From positions 1 to 64,000 of the forward strand of contig NZ_JBIQWA010000010.1 in the NCBI RefSeq assembly GCF_046591575.1: a stretch of DNA of 64,000 nt, given 5' to 3'. Below the pieces are notes generated by a model, which saw only the letters and a list, made by a program, of their open reading frames with translations, did not search any database and had not been told where the DNA came from. Positions 33,317 through 40,505 of this stretch are shown piece by piece. A program made the translations under genes and the position numbers. Position 1 is the first letter of the stretch. Each line of letters starts with the position of its first letter. This DNA is from Marivita sp046591575. GTDB taxonomy: Bacteria; Pseudomonadota; Alphaproteobacteria; Rhodobacterales; Rhodobacteraceae.

Positions 33317-34429
33317 GTGGGCAATTATTCCATCTGGGTGCTGGGAGAGTCGGCAGTATCGCTGACCGGCGGTGTCACGCTTGATGGTATCACCCAAGGC
33401 GATGGCAGCCACCTTGTCGGCGAATTCATGACCTTCACCAGCCGTGACTTCGAGGAAGTTCAGGTGCGGGACAATGGGCCTGACACAACCTTTGACGACA
33501 ATGACAGCAGTCAAAGGCTGAACGGCGCGCAGACGTTGTTCGGCACGAGTTACAGAAATGGAACCCGGATCGAGGCCGAGTACGAATTTGTCCTGCGCGA
33601 CGATGCAACCGGGATCGAATACCGTGCGCTTGCCGTCAATTTCAACAATTCAAGCCCCTCTTATGCCACCAATGAAGCGGTTGCATTTGTAGATACCGTA
33701 CCGCCGTTTAACACGTCTTTGCGTGTTATCAGCGCGCGGGAAGGGCCGGGCGGCAATGGCACGCCTTCGGTGGAGGCAAGCGACATTGTCCCGGTGTGTT
33801 TCTGTCGTGGGTCGCGGATCGAAACGCGGCACGGATTGCGGCCAGTCGAGGCGTTGCGCGCTGGGGATGCTGTGCGCCGACAAGACGGGACATTTGCGAC
33901 ACTGCGCCAGGTTTTTCACACCGGGCTGTGCGCCGATGCGCTGGCGCGGAATGCCAAGCTGCGGCCTGTGCGGATCATGGCGGGTGCGCTGGCCAACGGC
34001 TTGCCATTGCGTGATTTGCTGGTGTCACGGCAGCACCGGATGCTGATCTCGTCGAAAATTGCCGAACGGATGTTTGGCCATCGCGATGTTCTGGTCCCGG
34101 CGATCAAGCTGACCGCGTTGCCGGGGATATTCGAGGACGTTCCGGTCCGCGCAGTGGATTATTACCATTTGCTGTTCGATGCGCATGAAGTGATCCTTGC
34201 CGAAGGCGCACCAACCGAAAGCCTGTTCACCGGACCCGAGGCGCTCAAAGCGGTCAGCGCAGAGGCGCGGCGTGAAATCCTCAGCCTTTTTCCGGGTTTG
34301 CGCGACACCGACACAGGGCCAGAGCCGGCACGTTATATTCCGCCGGGGCGGTTGCAAAAGCAACTGATCCACCGCCACGCGAAAAACCACAAACCGCTCT
34401 TGATGTCGCCCTCGGGCCGCGCAGGCTGA
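33317..34429 (+). CDS. Hint-domain (Hedgehog/intein-type) protein
   Basis: The 370-residue protein has a beta-rich N-terminal domain (about 1-155, with many Asp/Asn/Gly) and a Hint_2-type domain (about 157-315): it opens with VPVCFCRGSRIETRHGLRPV, includes VEALRAGDAVRRQDG, SRQHRMLISS, and YYHLLFDAHEVILAEG. Hint domains self-splice or self-cleave; in Roseobacter-type proteins of this kind the domain is common but its activity is largely uncharacterised. There is no C-terminal extein of notable length, so intein splicing is unlikely; self-processing at the first Cys is possible. Translation starts with GTG. It has no signal peptide and may be exported by a type I system; that is inference. Confidence 0.85.
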   Translation: MGNYSIWVLGESAVSLTGGVTLDGITQGDGSHLVGEFMTFTSRDFEEVQVRDNGPDTTFDDNDSSQRLNGAQTLFGTSYRNGTRIEAEYEFVLRDDATGIEYRALAVNFNNSSPSYATNEAVAFVDTVPPFNTSLRVISAREGPGGNGTPSVEASDIVPVCFCRGSRIETRHGLRPVEALRAGDAVRRQDGTFATLRQVFHTGLCADALARNAKLRPVRIMAGALANGLPLRDLLVSRQHRMLISSKIAERMFGHRDVLVPAIKLTALPGIFEDVPVRAVDYYHLLFDAHEVILAEGAPTESLFTGPEALKAVSAEARREILSLFPGLRDTDTGPEPARYIPPGRLQKQLIHRHAKNHKPLLMSPSGRAG

Positions 34430-34483
34430 ACGGGGCGATGCGGTCCTTGAGGTCAGAGCTTGGAAAAGACGTACAATCGAGTC

Positions 34484-34512
34484 TTGAAATATGGATCAGG
34501 ACACACGATATA
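34484..34512 (+). promoter_or_regulatory. Likely ssrA promoter
   Basis: TTGAAA (34484-34489) and GATATA (34507-34512) are separated by 17 bases, a sigma-70-like arrangement. Transcription would begin near 34519, just before the tmRNA precursor. Confidence 0.5.
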
Positions 34513-34518
34513 GGTCAT

Positions 34519-34835
34519 GTCTTCGCAAGAAGACTATGGACATAAACGCGCGTTCAATAAGCGGCTCGGACCCGGGGGCGGTACCCGGCGGCTCCACCAA
34601 ACACCCTGTCATTTGCAGGATCATGGGGCCGAAATAGGATCGACGAACGTCTAAACACGTTAGCTTTGTCCCGGTGAGATACCACCGTTATCGGTTCGCA
34701 TAGTATAGTTGCAAATGACAACAATGCTCCGGTCGCAATGGCTGCGTAAGCAGTCGGAGTTACCGAAAATTAAGCCCTGACGCCTAGCAGCATCAGGCGG
34801 GGTTCGCAGGCACCTGGCAACAGAAGCCTGCATTT
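34519..34835 (+). ncRNA. ssrA: Circularly permuted two-piece tmRNA
   Basis: The gene has the permuted order of alphaproteobacterial tmRNA. The acceptor piece comes first, ending CGGCTCC-ACCA (34589-34599) after a T-arm stem CCGGG/CCCGG (34572-34588). An intervening segment follows, then the 5' piece beginning GGGGCCG (34625-34631) and GGATCGACGAACG. GGGGCCG pairs with CGGCTCC over 7 bp including a G3-U wobble, the alanyl-tRNA-synthetase determinant. The resume codon GCA at 34711 opens a tag frame ANDNNAPVAMAA with TAA at 34747-34749. The 3' end has stems such as GCAGGC/GCCTGC (34806-34831) followed by TTTT, which doubles as terminator. tmRNA with SmpB rescues stalled ribosomes and marks the peptide for ClpXP. 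The exact processed ends are not visible; the boundaries are estimates. The sspB adaptor gene lies 1.6 kb downstream. Confidence 0.92.
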
Positions 34836-34852
34836 TCGTTTTCAGTGTTTGC

Positions 34853-35143
34853 TTATTGATCCGCGTCCAACTTGCGTCGGTCGCCTGGGCCGGGATTGCA
34901 TTCCTGATCGGTGCCGGGGATGTAGAACTTGCCGTCGGGCGACGGGTCTGTTCCGCCATCGCAGCCGGGCAGGCCGTCCTGGCCGTCTGTGCCATGCTGA
35001 CCGCCCGTGCCGCCCTTGCCCCCGCTGGCATTGTTGCAGTTGCCGTTTACGACGCAGGGCACAAGCGGGTCGTCGGTGCTGGCCAAGACCGGTGTGTGCG
35101 GTCCAAAAGCCGTCAGCAACAGGATCGCGTAAAGCCGTTTCAT
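34853..35143 (-). CDS. Small secreted Gly-rich, collagen-like protein
   Basis: The 96-residue protein has a clear signal peptide (MKRLYAILLLTAFGPHTPVLA) and a mature part of about 75 residues rich in Gly, Asp, Asn and Pro, including an irregular collagen-like run (GGKGGTGGQHGTDGQDGLPG) and four cysteines (CVVNGNC, GCDGG, ECNPG). It may form disulfides in the periplasm or outside the cell. The ATG at 35143 has GAGG about 9 bases upstream; the longer frame to 35227 lacks this and would bury the signal peptide. It is convergent with ssrA, its stop lying just behind the tmRNA terminator. No family is recognised. Confidence 0.65.
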   Translation of the reverse strand: MKRLYAILLLTAFGPHTPVLASTDDPLVPCVVNGNCNNASGGKGGTGGQHGTDGQDGLPGCDGGTDPSPDGKFYIPGTDQECNPGPGDRRKLDADQ

Positions 35144-35323
35144 CTGTCGTGTCCTCGGATGGGTGTTGGTCGGACCGGGACACGACAACAGGGCAGAACG
35201 GGTGGCAAACGGGTTTTGGCGCGACACGGGGTCTAGGCAAAAGCCTGCCGGATCGCGTTATGGCTTGGGCAACAATTGTCCTGCGGACTGGATGACAGCG
35301 ACACCAGCCCGCCGGTCCGGCCC

Positions 35324-35434
35324 TTAGCGTGAGGGAAAATGCGGCCTGTCGGGATTGTCGTATTCCGCAAGGTAATCAAGGATCGCGTCGCGGTCTTCCG
35401 GTTCCAGTTCGACCATGCCCATTTCCTCGACCAT
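35324..35434 (-). pseudogene. C-terminal remnant of a c-type cytochrome
   Basis: A 36-codon frame ending at 35324 reads MVEEMGMVELEPEDRDAILDYL and on to PDRPHFPSR. The block EPEDRDAILDYLAE is the last helix of a cytochrome c domain. There is no CxxCH haem site and an in-frame TAG stands directly before the first Met (35435-35437), so only the tail of a once longer gene remains. It abuts a rightward fragment beginning at 35439. Confidence 0.5.
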
Positions 35435-35438
35435 CTAG

Positions 35439-35600
35439 ACAAGCACCTACGAGTTGCTGAACGGCGATGTGTACAAGTTCGAATCCGATGGGGGCGACAA
35501 TTACGATCATCGCCTCTTCTCACCAGACCTGACACCGTCGGCTGCGGTTGATCCCGGTGATGTGGCACAGGGGCCGGGGTCCAACTACGACTATCTCTGA
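35439..35600 (+). pseudogene. C-terminal fragment of an unknown protein
   Basis: The frame runs from just after a TAG (35436-35438) to a TGA at 35598-35600 and encodes TSTYELLNGDVYKFESDGGD, continuing to the end SNYDYL. It is acidic and Asp/Gly-rich, like the tail of an exported protein. No start codon with a ribosome-binding site is present. With the cytochrome tail it forms a tail-to-tail pair meeting at TCTAGA, which suggests a deletion or inversion scar. The original protein is not recognised. Confidence 0.4.
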
Positions 35601-35700
35601 TCGGGTGATCCGCCCATGTTGCATCGCGTTTGAGGCGGTGCCATATGTGCCCCGTTTCGGCGCGCTTGACCAAGGCGAGAGAACGGGCCTTACTGCGTTG

Positions 35701-36348
35701 ATGTTCTGGCGCGTAATTCTTGCATGTCTTTGGCTGGCCCAACCGGTGCAGGCGTGCCGAACGGCGTTGATCCTTGCGATGGATGTGTCCAACTCGGTTG
35801 ATCCGGGGGAGTTCAGGGTGCAGGTGGATGGGCTGGCGGCGGCGCTGCGCGATCCGGAAATTGCCGAGATCCTGGTGCGTGATCGGGTGGCGCTGAGCGT
35901 CATTCAGTGGTCCGGCGTGGATGCGCAGGATGTGAGCCTTGACTGGACGCAAATGCTAAGCCGCAGCCATGTGCAGCTGTTTGCGAATGCGGTCCAACGC
36001 CTTCCGCGCGCCTTTGTCATGTCAAACACCGCCCCGGCAGACGCGTTGAGCGTGGCGTTGCGTCACTTTGAAACCGGGCCGGACTGTGCCCGGCGGGTGA
36101 TTGATATGTCAGGCGACGGCACGCCCAATGCGGGTGGCGAAATCGGGAGGGTCCGACGCTCTGCCGAACGGGCGGGGGTGACTGTGAACGGGCTGGCCAT
36201 CGAAAGCTTGGGGCGTGCGATCACCAATTTTTACACGCGCAACGTGATCACCTCTGACGGGTTTGTCGAAACCGCCCGCGGGCATCGCGACTTTGCCCGC
36301 GCGATCCGGACCAAAATCCTGCGCGAAATCAGCGCGGCGCTGGGATAA
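35701..36348 (+). CDS. DUF1194 protein with von Willebrand factor A domain
   Basis: The 215-residue protein has a signal peptide (MFWRVILACLWLAQPVQA) and a VWA-type domain whose MIDAS loop DVSNS is intact (LILAMDVSNSVDPGEF). It continues with RVIDMSGDGTPNAGG and a C-terminal FARAIRTKILREISAAL, as in DUF1194. Such proteins are periplasmic and bind metal-dependent partners; the partner is unknown. The ATG at 35701 is set by the signal peptide. An unusual 100-base stretch of possible remnant sequence lies immediately upstream. Confidence 0.85.
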   Translation: MFWRVILACLWLAQPVQACRTALILAMDVSNSVDPGEFRVQVDGLAAALRDPEIAEILVRDRVALSVIQWSGVDAQDVSLDWTQMLSRSHVQLFANAVQRLPRAFVMSNTAPADALSVALRHFETGPDCARRVIDMSGDGTPNAGGEIGRVRRSAERAGVTVNGLAIESLGRAITNFYTRNVITSDGFVETARGHRDFARAIRTKILREISAALG

Positions 36349-36354
36349 CGGTTT

Positions 36355-36375
36355 TTCGCCAATTGGCAACATTTT
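36355..36375 (+). promoter_or_regulatory. AATTGGCAACATTTT motif upstream of sspB
   Basis: AATTGGCAACATTTT (36361-36375) is identical to the copy at 20685-20699 upstream of the M23 peptidase gene; its left half forms the palindrome GCCAATTGGC. It lies about 70 bases before the sspB ATG, close to where a promoter is expected. Confidence 0.45.
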
Positions 36376-36442
36376 GGGGGTGCCGTGGTCTTTTGTTTTC
36401 CGATTTATGCAATATGATCAGAACTGACTCGGGGGTTATGGC

Positions 36443-36973
36443 ATGACGACTGGCATCAACTACGGAAATCTGATGCATCAGGCGATGCGGGGACTGATCC
36501 GCAATGTGCTTGAGGAAGTTCATCAAAACGGACTGCCCGGAGAGCATCATTTTTTCATAACCTTTGACACCGGCCATCCGGATGTGGAAATCGCCGATTG
36601 GTTGTCAGACCGGTATCCTGGCGAGATGACCGTGGTGATGCAGCATTGGTATGACAATCTGGATGTCGGGGAAGACGGCTTTGCCGTGACTTTGAATTTT
36701 GGCGACGCGCCAGAGCGGCTTTATATCCCGTATGATGCGATCCTGACCTTTGTTGACCCCTCGGTCGAATTCGGGCTGCGCTTTGAAAGTGCGGACGAGC
36801 CGTCCCACGAGGACACCGCACTGGTGCCCGCGCCGCGACCGGTGTCAGAGGTGGTAGAGACAACGATCCCGCCAGTGGTCAAAAAGAGCGACACATCGGA
36901 TGCGGACGCTCCCAAAAAAGACACCCCCAAGAAAGACGCGGACGTGGTCAGTCTGGACACATTTCGCAAGTAA
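36443..36973 (+). CDS. sspB: SspB-type ClpXP adaptor (alphaproteobacterial)
   Basis: The 176-residue protein matches alphaproteobacterial SspB: a substrate-binding domain (about 1-115) with the conserved GLPGEHHFFITFDTGHPDVE and LNFGDAPERLYIPYDAILTF, then a disordered Lys/Asp/Pro linker and a short C-terminal peptide (VVSLDTFRK) that binds the ClpX N-domain. It delivers ssrA-tagged proteins to ClpXP. The ATG is preceded by GGGGG about 7 bases upstream. The tmRNA gene that supplies its substrate tag lies 1.6 kb to the left, on the same strand. Confidence 0.9.
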   Translation: MTTGINYGNLMHQAMRGLIRNVLEEVHQNGLPGEHHFFITFDTGHPDVEIADWLSDRYPGEMTVVMQHWYDNLDVGEDGFAVTLNFGDAPERLYIPYDAILTFVDPSVEFGLRFESADEPSHEDTALVPAPRPVSEVVETTIPPVVKKSDTSDADAPKKDTPKKDADVVSLDTFRK

Positions 36974-37052
36974 GACCTGCGCCAGTTTGACAATTGCCTC
37001 TGTCTTGTGATGCCGTTAAACGGCATGCAACCGTATACCGCAGGAGGCCCGC

Positions 37053-38447
37053 ATGGCGCAGACCCGTACAGAATCCGACAGCTTTGGCCCTTTGGAGGTC
37101 CCCGCAGACAAGTATTGGGGCGCGCAGACGCAGCGGTCGATCATGAACTTCCCCATTGGCTGGGAAAAGCAACCGGTGGCGATTGTCCGGGCTTTGGGCG
37201 TGATCAAGAAAGCCTGTGCGATGGCGAACAAAGCGTCAGGCGATCTGGACGCGCGACTGGCCGATGCGATCATTCAGGCGGCGGGCGAGGTGATCGAGGG
37301 CAAGTTCGACGACAACTTCCCGCTGGTCGTGTGGCAAACCGGGTCGGGCACGCAGTCGAACATGAATTCGAACGAGGTGATTGCGAACCGGGCGATTGAG
37401 ATTCTGGGGGGCGAGATCGGATCGAAAGACCCGGTTCACCCGAACGATCACTGCAACATGGGGCAGTCGTCAAACGATACCTTCCCCACCGCGATGCATA
37501 TCGCGACGGCGATGATGGTGCGGGATGTGCTGATGCCGGGGCTGGAAAAGCTGGCGGCGGGGCTTGAGCAGAAATCCGATGAGTTCAAGGACATTATCAA
37601 AATTGGCCGAACACACACGCAGGACGCCACGCCTTTGACCTTGGGGCAGGAGTTCTCGGGTTACGCGCATCAAATCCGTATGGGGCTCGCGCGCGTTGAG
37701 GCGTGTTTGCCGGGGATTTACGAGCTGGCGCAGGGTGGCACCGCTGTGGGCACCGGGCTGAACACCAAGCAGGGCTGGGGCGAGACGGTAGCGGCCAACA
37801 TGGCCGAGATCACGGGATTGCCGTTTGTCACCGCGCCCAACAAGTTCGAGGCGCTGGCGGCGCATGATGCGATGGTGTTCATGTCGGGCGCTTTGGCGAC
37901 GGTCGCCGGGTCGTGCTACAAGATTGCCAATGACATCCGGTTCCTTGGCTCCGGTCCGCGCTCGGGCCTTGGGGAGTTGATCCTGCCCGAAAATGAGCCG
38001 GGATCGTCGATCATGCCGGGCAAGGTGAACCCGACACAGGCCGAGGCGCTGACGCAGGTGGCGGCGCATGTGATGGGGAACGATGCAGCGATCAAATTCG
38101 CGGGTTCGCAGGGTCATTTTGAGTTGAACGTCTACAACCCGATGATGAGTTATAACCTGCTGCAATCCATCCAGCTTTTGGGCGACGCGGCGGACAGCTT
38201 TACCGAGCGGATGCTGCTGGGGATCGAGGCGAACGCGCCGCGCATCGACAAGCTGATGAAAGAGTCGCTGATGCTGGTCACAGCGCTTGCGCCGACGATT
38301 GGCTATGACAACGCGACAACGGTGGCGAAGACGGCGCATAAGAACGGCACGACGCTGAAGGAAGAAGCGATTGCGCTGGGCTTTGTCGACGCCGAGACCT
38401 TCGACCGCGTGGTGCGGCCGGAGCAGATGATCGGGCCGAAGGGGTAA
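37053..38447 (+). CDS. fumC: Class II fumarate hydratase
   Basis: The 464-residue protein is a complete class II fumarase: TESDSFGPLEVPADKYWGAQ, SGTQSNMNSNEV, the catalytic HPNDHCNMGQSSNDTFPTAM and GRTHTQDATPLTLGQ, and the family signature GSSIMPGKVNPTQ. It interconverts fumarate and malate in the TCA cycle and needs no iron-sulfur cluster. GGAGG lies upstream of the ATG. A 7-bp hairpin (ATGCCGT-TAA-ACGGCAT, 37010-37026) sits in the leader. Three perfect palindromes follow the stop. Confidence 0.95.
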   Translation: MAQTRTESDSFGPLEVPADKYWGAQTQRSIMNFPIGWEKQPVAIVRALGVIKKACAMANKASGDLDARLADAIIQAAGEVIEGKFDDNFPLVVWQTGSGTQSNMNSNEVIANRAIEILGGEIGSKDPVHPNDHCNMGQSSNDTFPTAMHIATAMMVRDVLMPGLEKLAAGLEQKSDEFKDIIKIGRTHTQDATPLTLGQEFSGYAHQIRMGLARVEACLPGIYELAQGGTAVGTGLNTKQGWGETVAANMAEITGLPFVTAPNKFEALAAHDAMVFMSGALATVAGSCYKIANDIRFLGSGPRSGLGELILPENEPGSSIMPGKVNPTQAEALTQVAAHVMGNDAAIKFAGSQGHFELNVYNPMMSYNLLQSIQLLGDAADSFTERMLLGIEANAPRIDKLMKESLMLVTALAPTIGYDNATTVAKTAHKNGTTLKEEAIALGFVDAETFDRVVRPEQMIGPKG

Positions 38448-38448
38448 G

Positions 38449-38513
38449 CTGTTTCGAAACAGTTTGGGACGCGATTTCGAAATCGCGTGACAAGGCCCTT
38501 CGAAGGGCCTTGT
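38449..38513 (+). terminator. Three consecutive perfect palindromes after fumC
   Basis: CTGTTTCGAAACAG (14 bp, 38449-38462), a 20-bp palindrome at 38469-38488 (ACGCGATTTC and its complement) and a 24-bp palindrome at 38490-38513 (ACAAGGCCCTTC and its complement) lie back to back. All share the centre TTCGAA. The last is followed by TTTG, so it can act as an intrinsic terminator of fumC; the first two are stem-loops of unknown purpose. Confidence 0.75.
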
Positions 38514-38543
38514 TTGCGTCGGCGCAGGCAGTATCCTTTGGCT

Positions 38544-38717
38544 ATGAACACCGTCACCAATCTCAACCAGTTTCGCAAAGCCAAGGCGCGCAGGGACAAG
38601 CGCGCCAAGGCGGATGAGAACGCGGTGAAGTTTGGACGGACCAAGGCGCAGAAAGACGTTGAGGCGGCGCGTGCGGCCAAAGCCAAGCGGGATCTCGACG
38701 GCAAATCCAGATCATGA
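38544..38717 (+). CDS. DUF4169 family small basic protein
   Basis: The 57-residue protein (MNTVTNLNQFRKAKARRDKR...) is very basic and helical, with the pattern of DUF4169 (NLNxFRKAKAR, then KFGRTKAQK). The ATG at 38544 is set by the family start. Its stop overlaps the start of the next gene by 4 bases. The family has no assigned function; the small basic shape suggests RNA or ribosome contact, which is inference. Confidence 0.8.
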   Translation: MNTVTNLNQFRKAKARRDKRAKADENAVKFGRTKAQKDVEAARAAKAKRDLDGKSRS

Positions 38718-38947
38718 GCGGACGGCCGGTCAAACGGTCGCTTACCTTGAGGGGGCATCGCACCAGCGTGTCGCTGGAAGATGTGTTCTGGCAGGCGTTC
38801 CGCGATATTGCGACGGATCAGGGCAAGCCGATCAATGCGCTGGCGGCCGAAATTGACGAACGCCGGGGGATGGATGTGGGTCTTGCTTCGGCGATCCGGG
38901 TGTTTGTGCTGGAGCATTACCAGCGTCGTGTCACGCCCGCCGATTGA
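38714..38947 (+). CDS. Ribbon-helix-helix domain protein
   Basis: The 77-residue protein has a ribbon-helix-helix (RHH_4-like) domain: RPVKRSLTLRGHRTSVSLEDVFWQ with a basic beta strand, then FRDIATDQGKPINALAAEID and SAIRVFVLEHYQRR. It may bind DNA as a dimer; members are often paired with a DUF4169 gene as here. It overlaps DUF4169 by 4 bases and its stop overlaps the end of the convergent RDD gene by 17 bases. Confidence 0.82.
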   Translation: MSGRPVKRSLTLRGHRTSVSLEDVFWQAFRDIATDQGKPINALAAEIDERRGMDVGLASAIRVFVLEHYQRRVTPAD

Positions 38948-39380
38948 TTGCCACTGTGCCCATGATCAGATCCGTAAGACCCTGACCGCGTTCGGTCAGA
39001 AACATCATCGCAATCGAAATCAGCTGGAGCGGGAAAACCGACATTGATACCGTATAGCCCAGCGTGTGAACAAAGGCCTGCGAGAAATCGAAATGTTCGC
39101 CGCGTCGGTCTCGGAATTCGATGGCCATGACGCGCATGCCCCAAGTGGCGGACCCGCCGGTGATTGTGGCCACGCGGTAGACAAAGCCGGTCAGGAAGAA
39201 CAGAAAGGGCAGAAAGAAGAGGCCGATAAACGCAGTCATGATGACAACCGGCACCACCAGAACCAGGATCAGCGCCGCGTCGATCGCCCACGCGAGGCCA
39301 CGTTTGATCGTGACCGAGTCGTAAAACTCGGGCTGGACCATCGGGTCGGGCAGGTTGGGGGCAGGATGGGTCGCGTACAT
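38931..39380 (-). CDS. RDD-family membrane protein
   Basis: The 149-residue protein has three or four membrane segments (from about residue 26) and the RDD-type motifs: KRGLAWAIDAALILVLV with the conserved Arg/Asp, and WGMRVMAIEFRDRRGEHFDF, then GQGLTDLIMGTVAINR. RDD proteins are uncharacterised or Na+/H+-antiport related. It is the second leftward gene behind DUF2852 (gap 74 bases). The first 13 residues may be dispensable, as ATG codons lie at residues 1 and 14. Confidence 0.85.
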   Translation of the reverse strand: MYATHPAPNLPDPMVQPEFYDSVTIKRGLAWAIDAALILVLVVPVVIMTAFIGLFFLPFLFFLTGFVYRVATITGGSATWGMRVMAIEFRDRRGEHFDFSQAFVHTLGYTVSMSVFPLQLISIAMMFLTERGQGLTDLIMGTVAINRRA

Positions 39381-39454
39381 GGGTGACGGCTCTTTCAGGG
39401 ATATCGGTGTATAAAGTGGCCCCGATCCGGGACCACAAGGGGATAGGCCAAAGT

Positions 39455-39874
39455 TTAGGCGTCTTCGCTTTCGCGTGTGTCCTTGGCGGCCTTGGCGCGT
39501 TCGTCCATGAACTGGTCGAATTCGGACTTGTCCTTGGCTTCGCGCAGCCGTTCGAGGAAGGCCTCAAAATTCTCCTGCTCTTCTTCGAGGCGGCGCAGCG
39601 TTTCGTTTTTATACGCGTCGAAGGCCGTGTTGCCCGAAGACCGCATTGCGGTGAACTTGGATGCCATGCGGCGGGTGTTGCAGGATGTGTTGAACATGCG
39701 TTTGCTCCAGATCATATAGGCGAGAAGGGCCAGCCCGACGGGCCAGAAGAAGATCAGGCCAAGAACCATGGCGGCGATCCACGCGCCTTTGCCTTTGGCG
39801 TCCAGCCAGCGTTCGGCGCGGGAAAACCAACCCATGCGGGCCGGAAGAGAAGCGGGGGCTGCAATGGTGGTCAT
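39455..39874 (-). CDS. DUF2852 family protein
   Basis: The 139-residue protein has an N-terminal amphipathic part, two close hydrophobic stretches (GAWIAAMVLGLIFFWPVGLA and LLAYMIWSKRM) and a charged C-terminal coiled coil (ETLRRLEEEQENFEAFLERL...), matching DUF2852. GGAG lies 7 bases before the ATG. The function is unknown; the arrangement of membrane anchor plus coiled coil suggests an envelope role. Two copies of a 20-bp palindromic sequence lie just upstream and probably control this gene. Confidence 0.85.
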   Translation of the reverse strand: MTTIAAPASLPARMGWFSRAERWLDAKGKGAWIAAMVLGLIFFWPVGLALLAYMIWSKRMFNTSCNTRRMASKFTAMRSSGNTAFDAYKNETLRRLEEEQENFEAFLERLREAKDKSEFDQFMDERAKAAKDTRESEDA

Positions 39875-39897
39875 GTGTAACTCCGTTGGTTTGCGTG

Positions 39898-39976
39898 ATG
39901 TGAATGCTTTTCACATTAAACAAATCGGGATTTACGAGCGATTTTACAAGAAAAAATGTGAATGTTTTTTACATTT
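39898..39976. promoter_or_regulatory. Two copies of a 20-bp palindromic operator
   Basis: ATGTGAA-N5-TTCACAT (39898-39916, arms perfect) and ATGTGAA-N5-TTTACAT (39956-39974, one mismatch) match at 17 of 20 positions and are spaced 58 bases, about 5.5 helical turns. They lie 25-100 bases upstream of the leftward DUF2852 gene in a very AT-rich stretch (39898-40020). A dimeric repressor or activator site is likely; the spacer of 7 between TGTGA and TCACA argues against a CRP site. Confidence 0.6.
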
Positions 39977-40505
39977 ACTTTTATTTTGATATTTTATCAG
40001 GGGCTTATGCGTATAGTTTTCTATCAAATTGATGCTGATTTGCGGCAAAACAGGGCGTGAAAAGCCCGTTGTGCCCCGTATTGTCGCCCCTGTTTGCCGG
40101 TAAGGGCCGTCCTGTCCCGACACAAAAGCGACAATTGCCCATTGTGTCATGGGGGGCTCTCGCCTTATGTTGGTGAAAGCGCAAATCGCGATGCGATGTC
40201 TGCGCCAAGAGTTTCGCTGTTCTGTGTGTCGGCAAAGTGCCCTGATCGCAGAATACGCTGATGCGGCCGAAAGGCCTTCTACATAAGCCTGATTGTTCTC
40301 GAACACCAGGTTCGCAACGGATGCAGCCGGTTCGCGGTATGCGTCGGAGAAGAAACGCGATGACACGCGCGCAGGACATGAGGCTAGAGCAACGGGGCAT
40401 TTCACCCCGGCCAGCCGCTGCGCCCATACTCGCCATGACAAGACACCGCTTATCCCGCCTTGATCCTCCGGATTGCAGGCGGCGAAGGTCGTGCAAACGG
40501 ACTTT
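39977..40505 (+). promoter_or_regulatory. Long leader region upstream of rne
   Basis: About 530 bases between the operator pair and the rne start hold no convincing gene. They include a GGCC-GAAA-GGCC hairpin with a GNRA loop (40265-40276), and many short inverted repeats. RNase E genes often carry long 5' leaders that the enzyme itself cuts for autoregulation; this fits, but the transcription start cannot be placed by eye. Confidence 0.45.

Noticed and set aside
36361..36375. AATTGGCAACATTTT as a sigma-54 promoter
   Set aside because: TGGCAA is similar to the -24 element but the GC of the -12 element is missing, and at the M23 gene the orientation would be wrong.
39899..39915. CRP-type site TGTGA-N6-TCACA upstream of DUF2852
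   Set aside because: The spacer is 7, not 6, and the second copy has an altered right arm, so another regulator is more likely.
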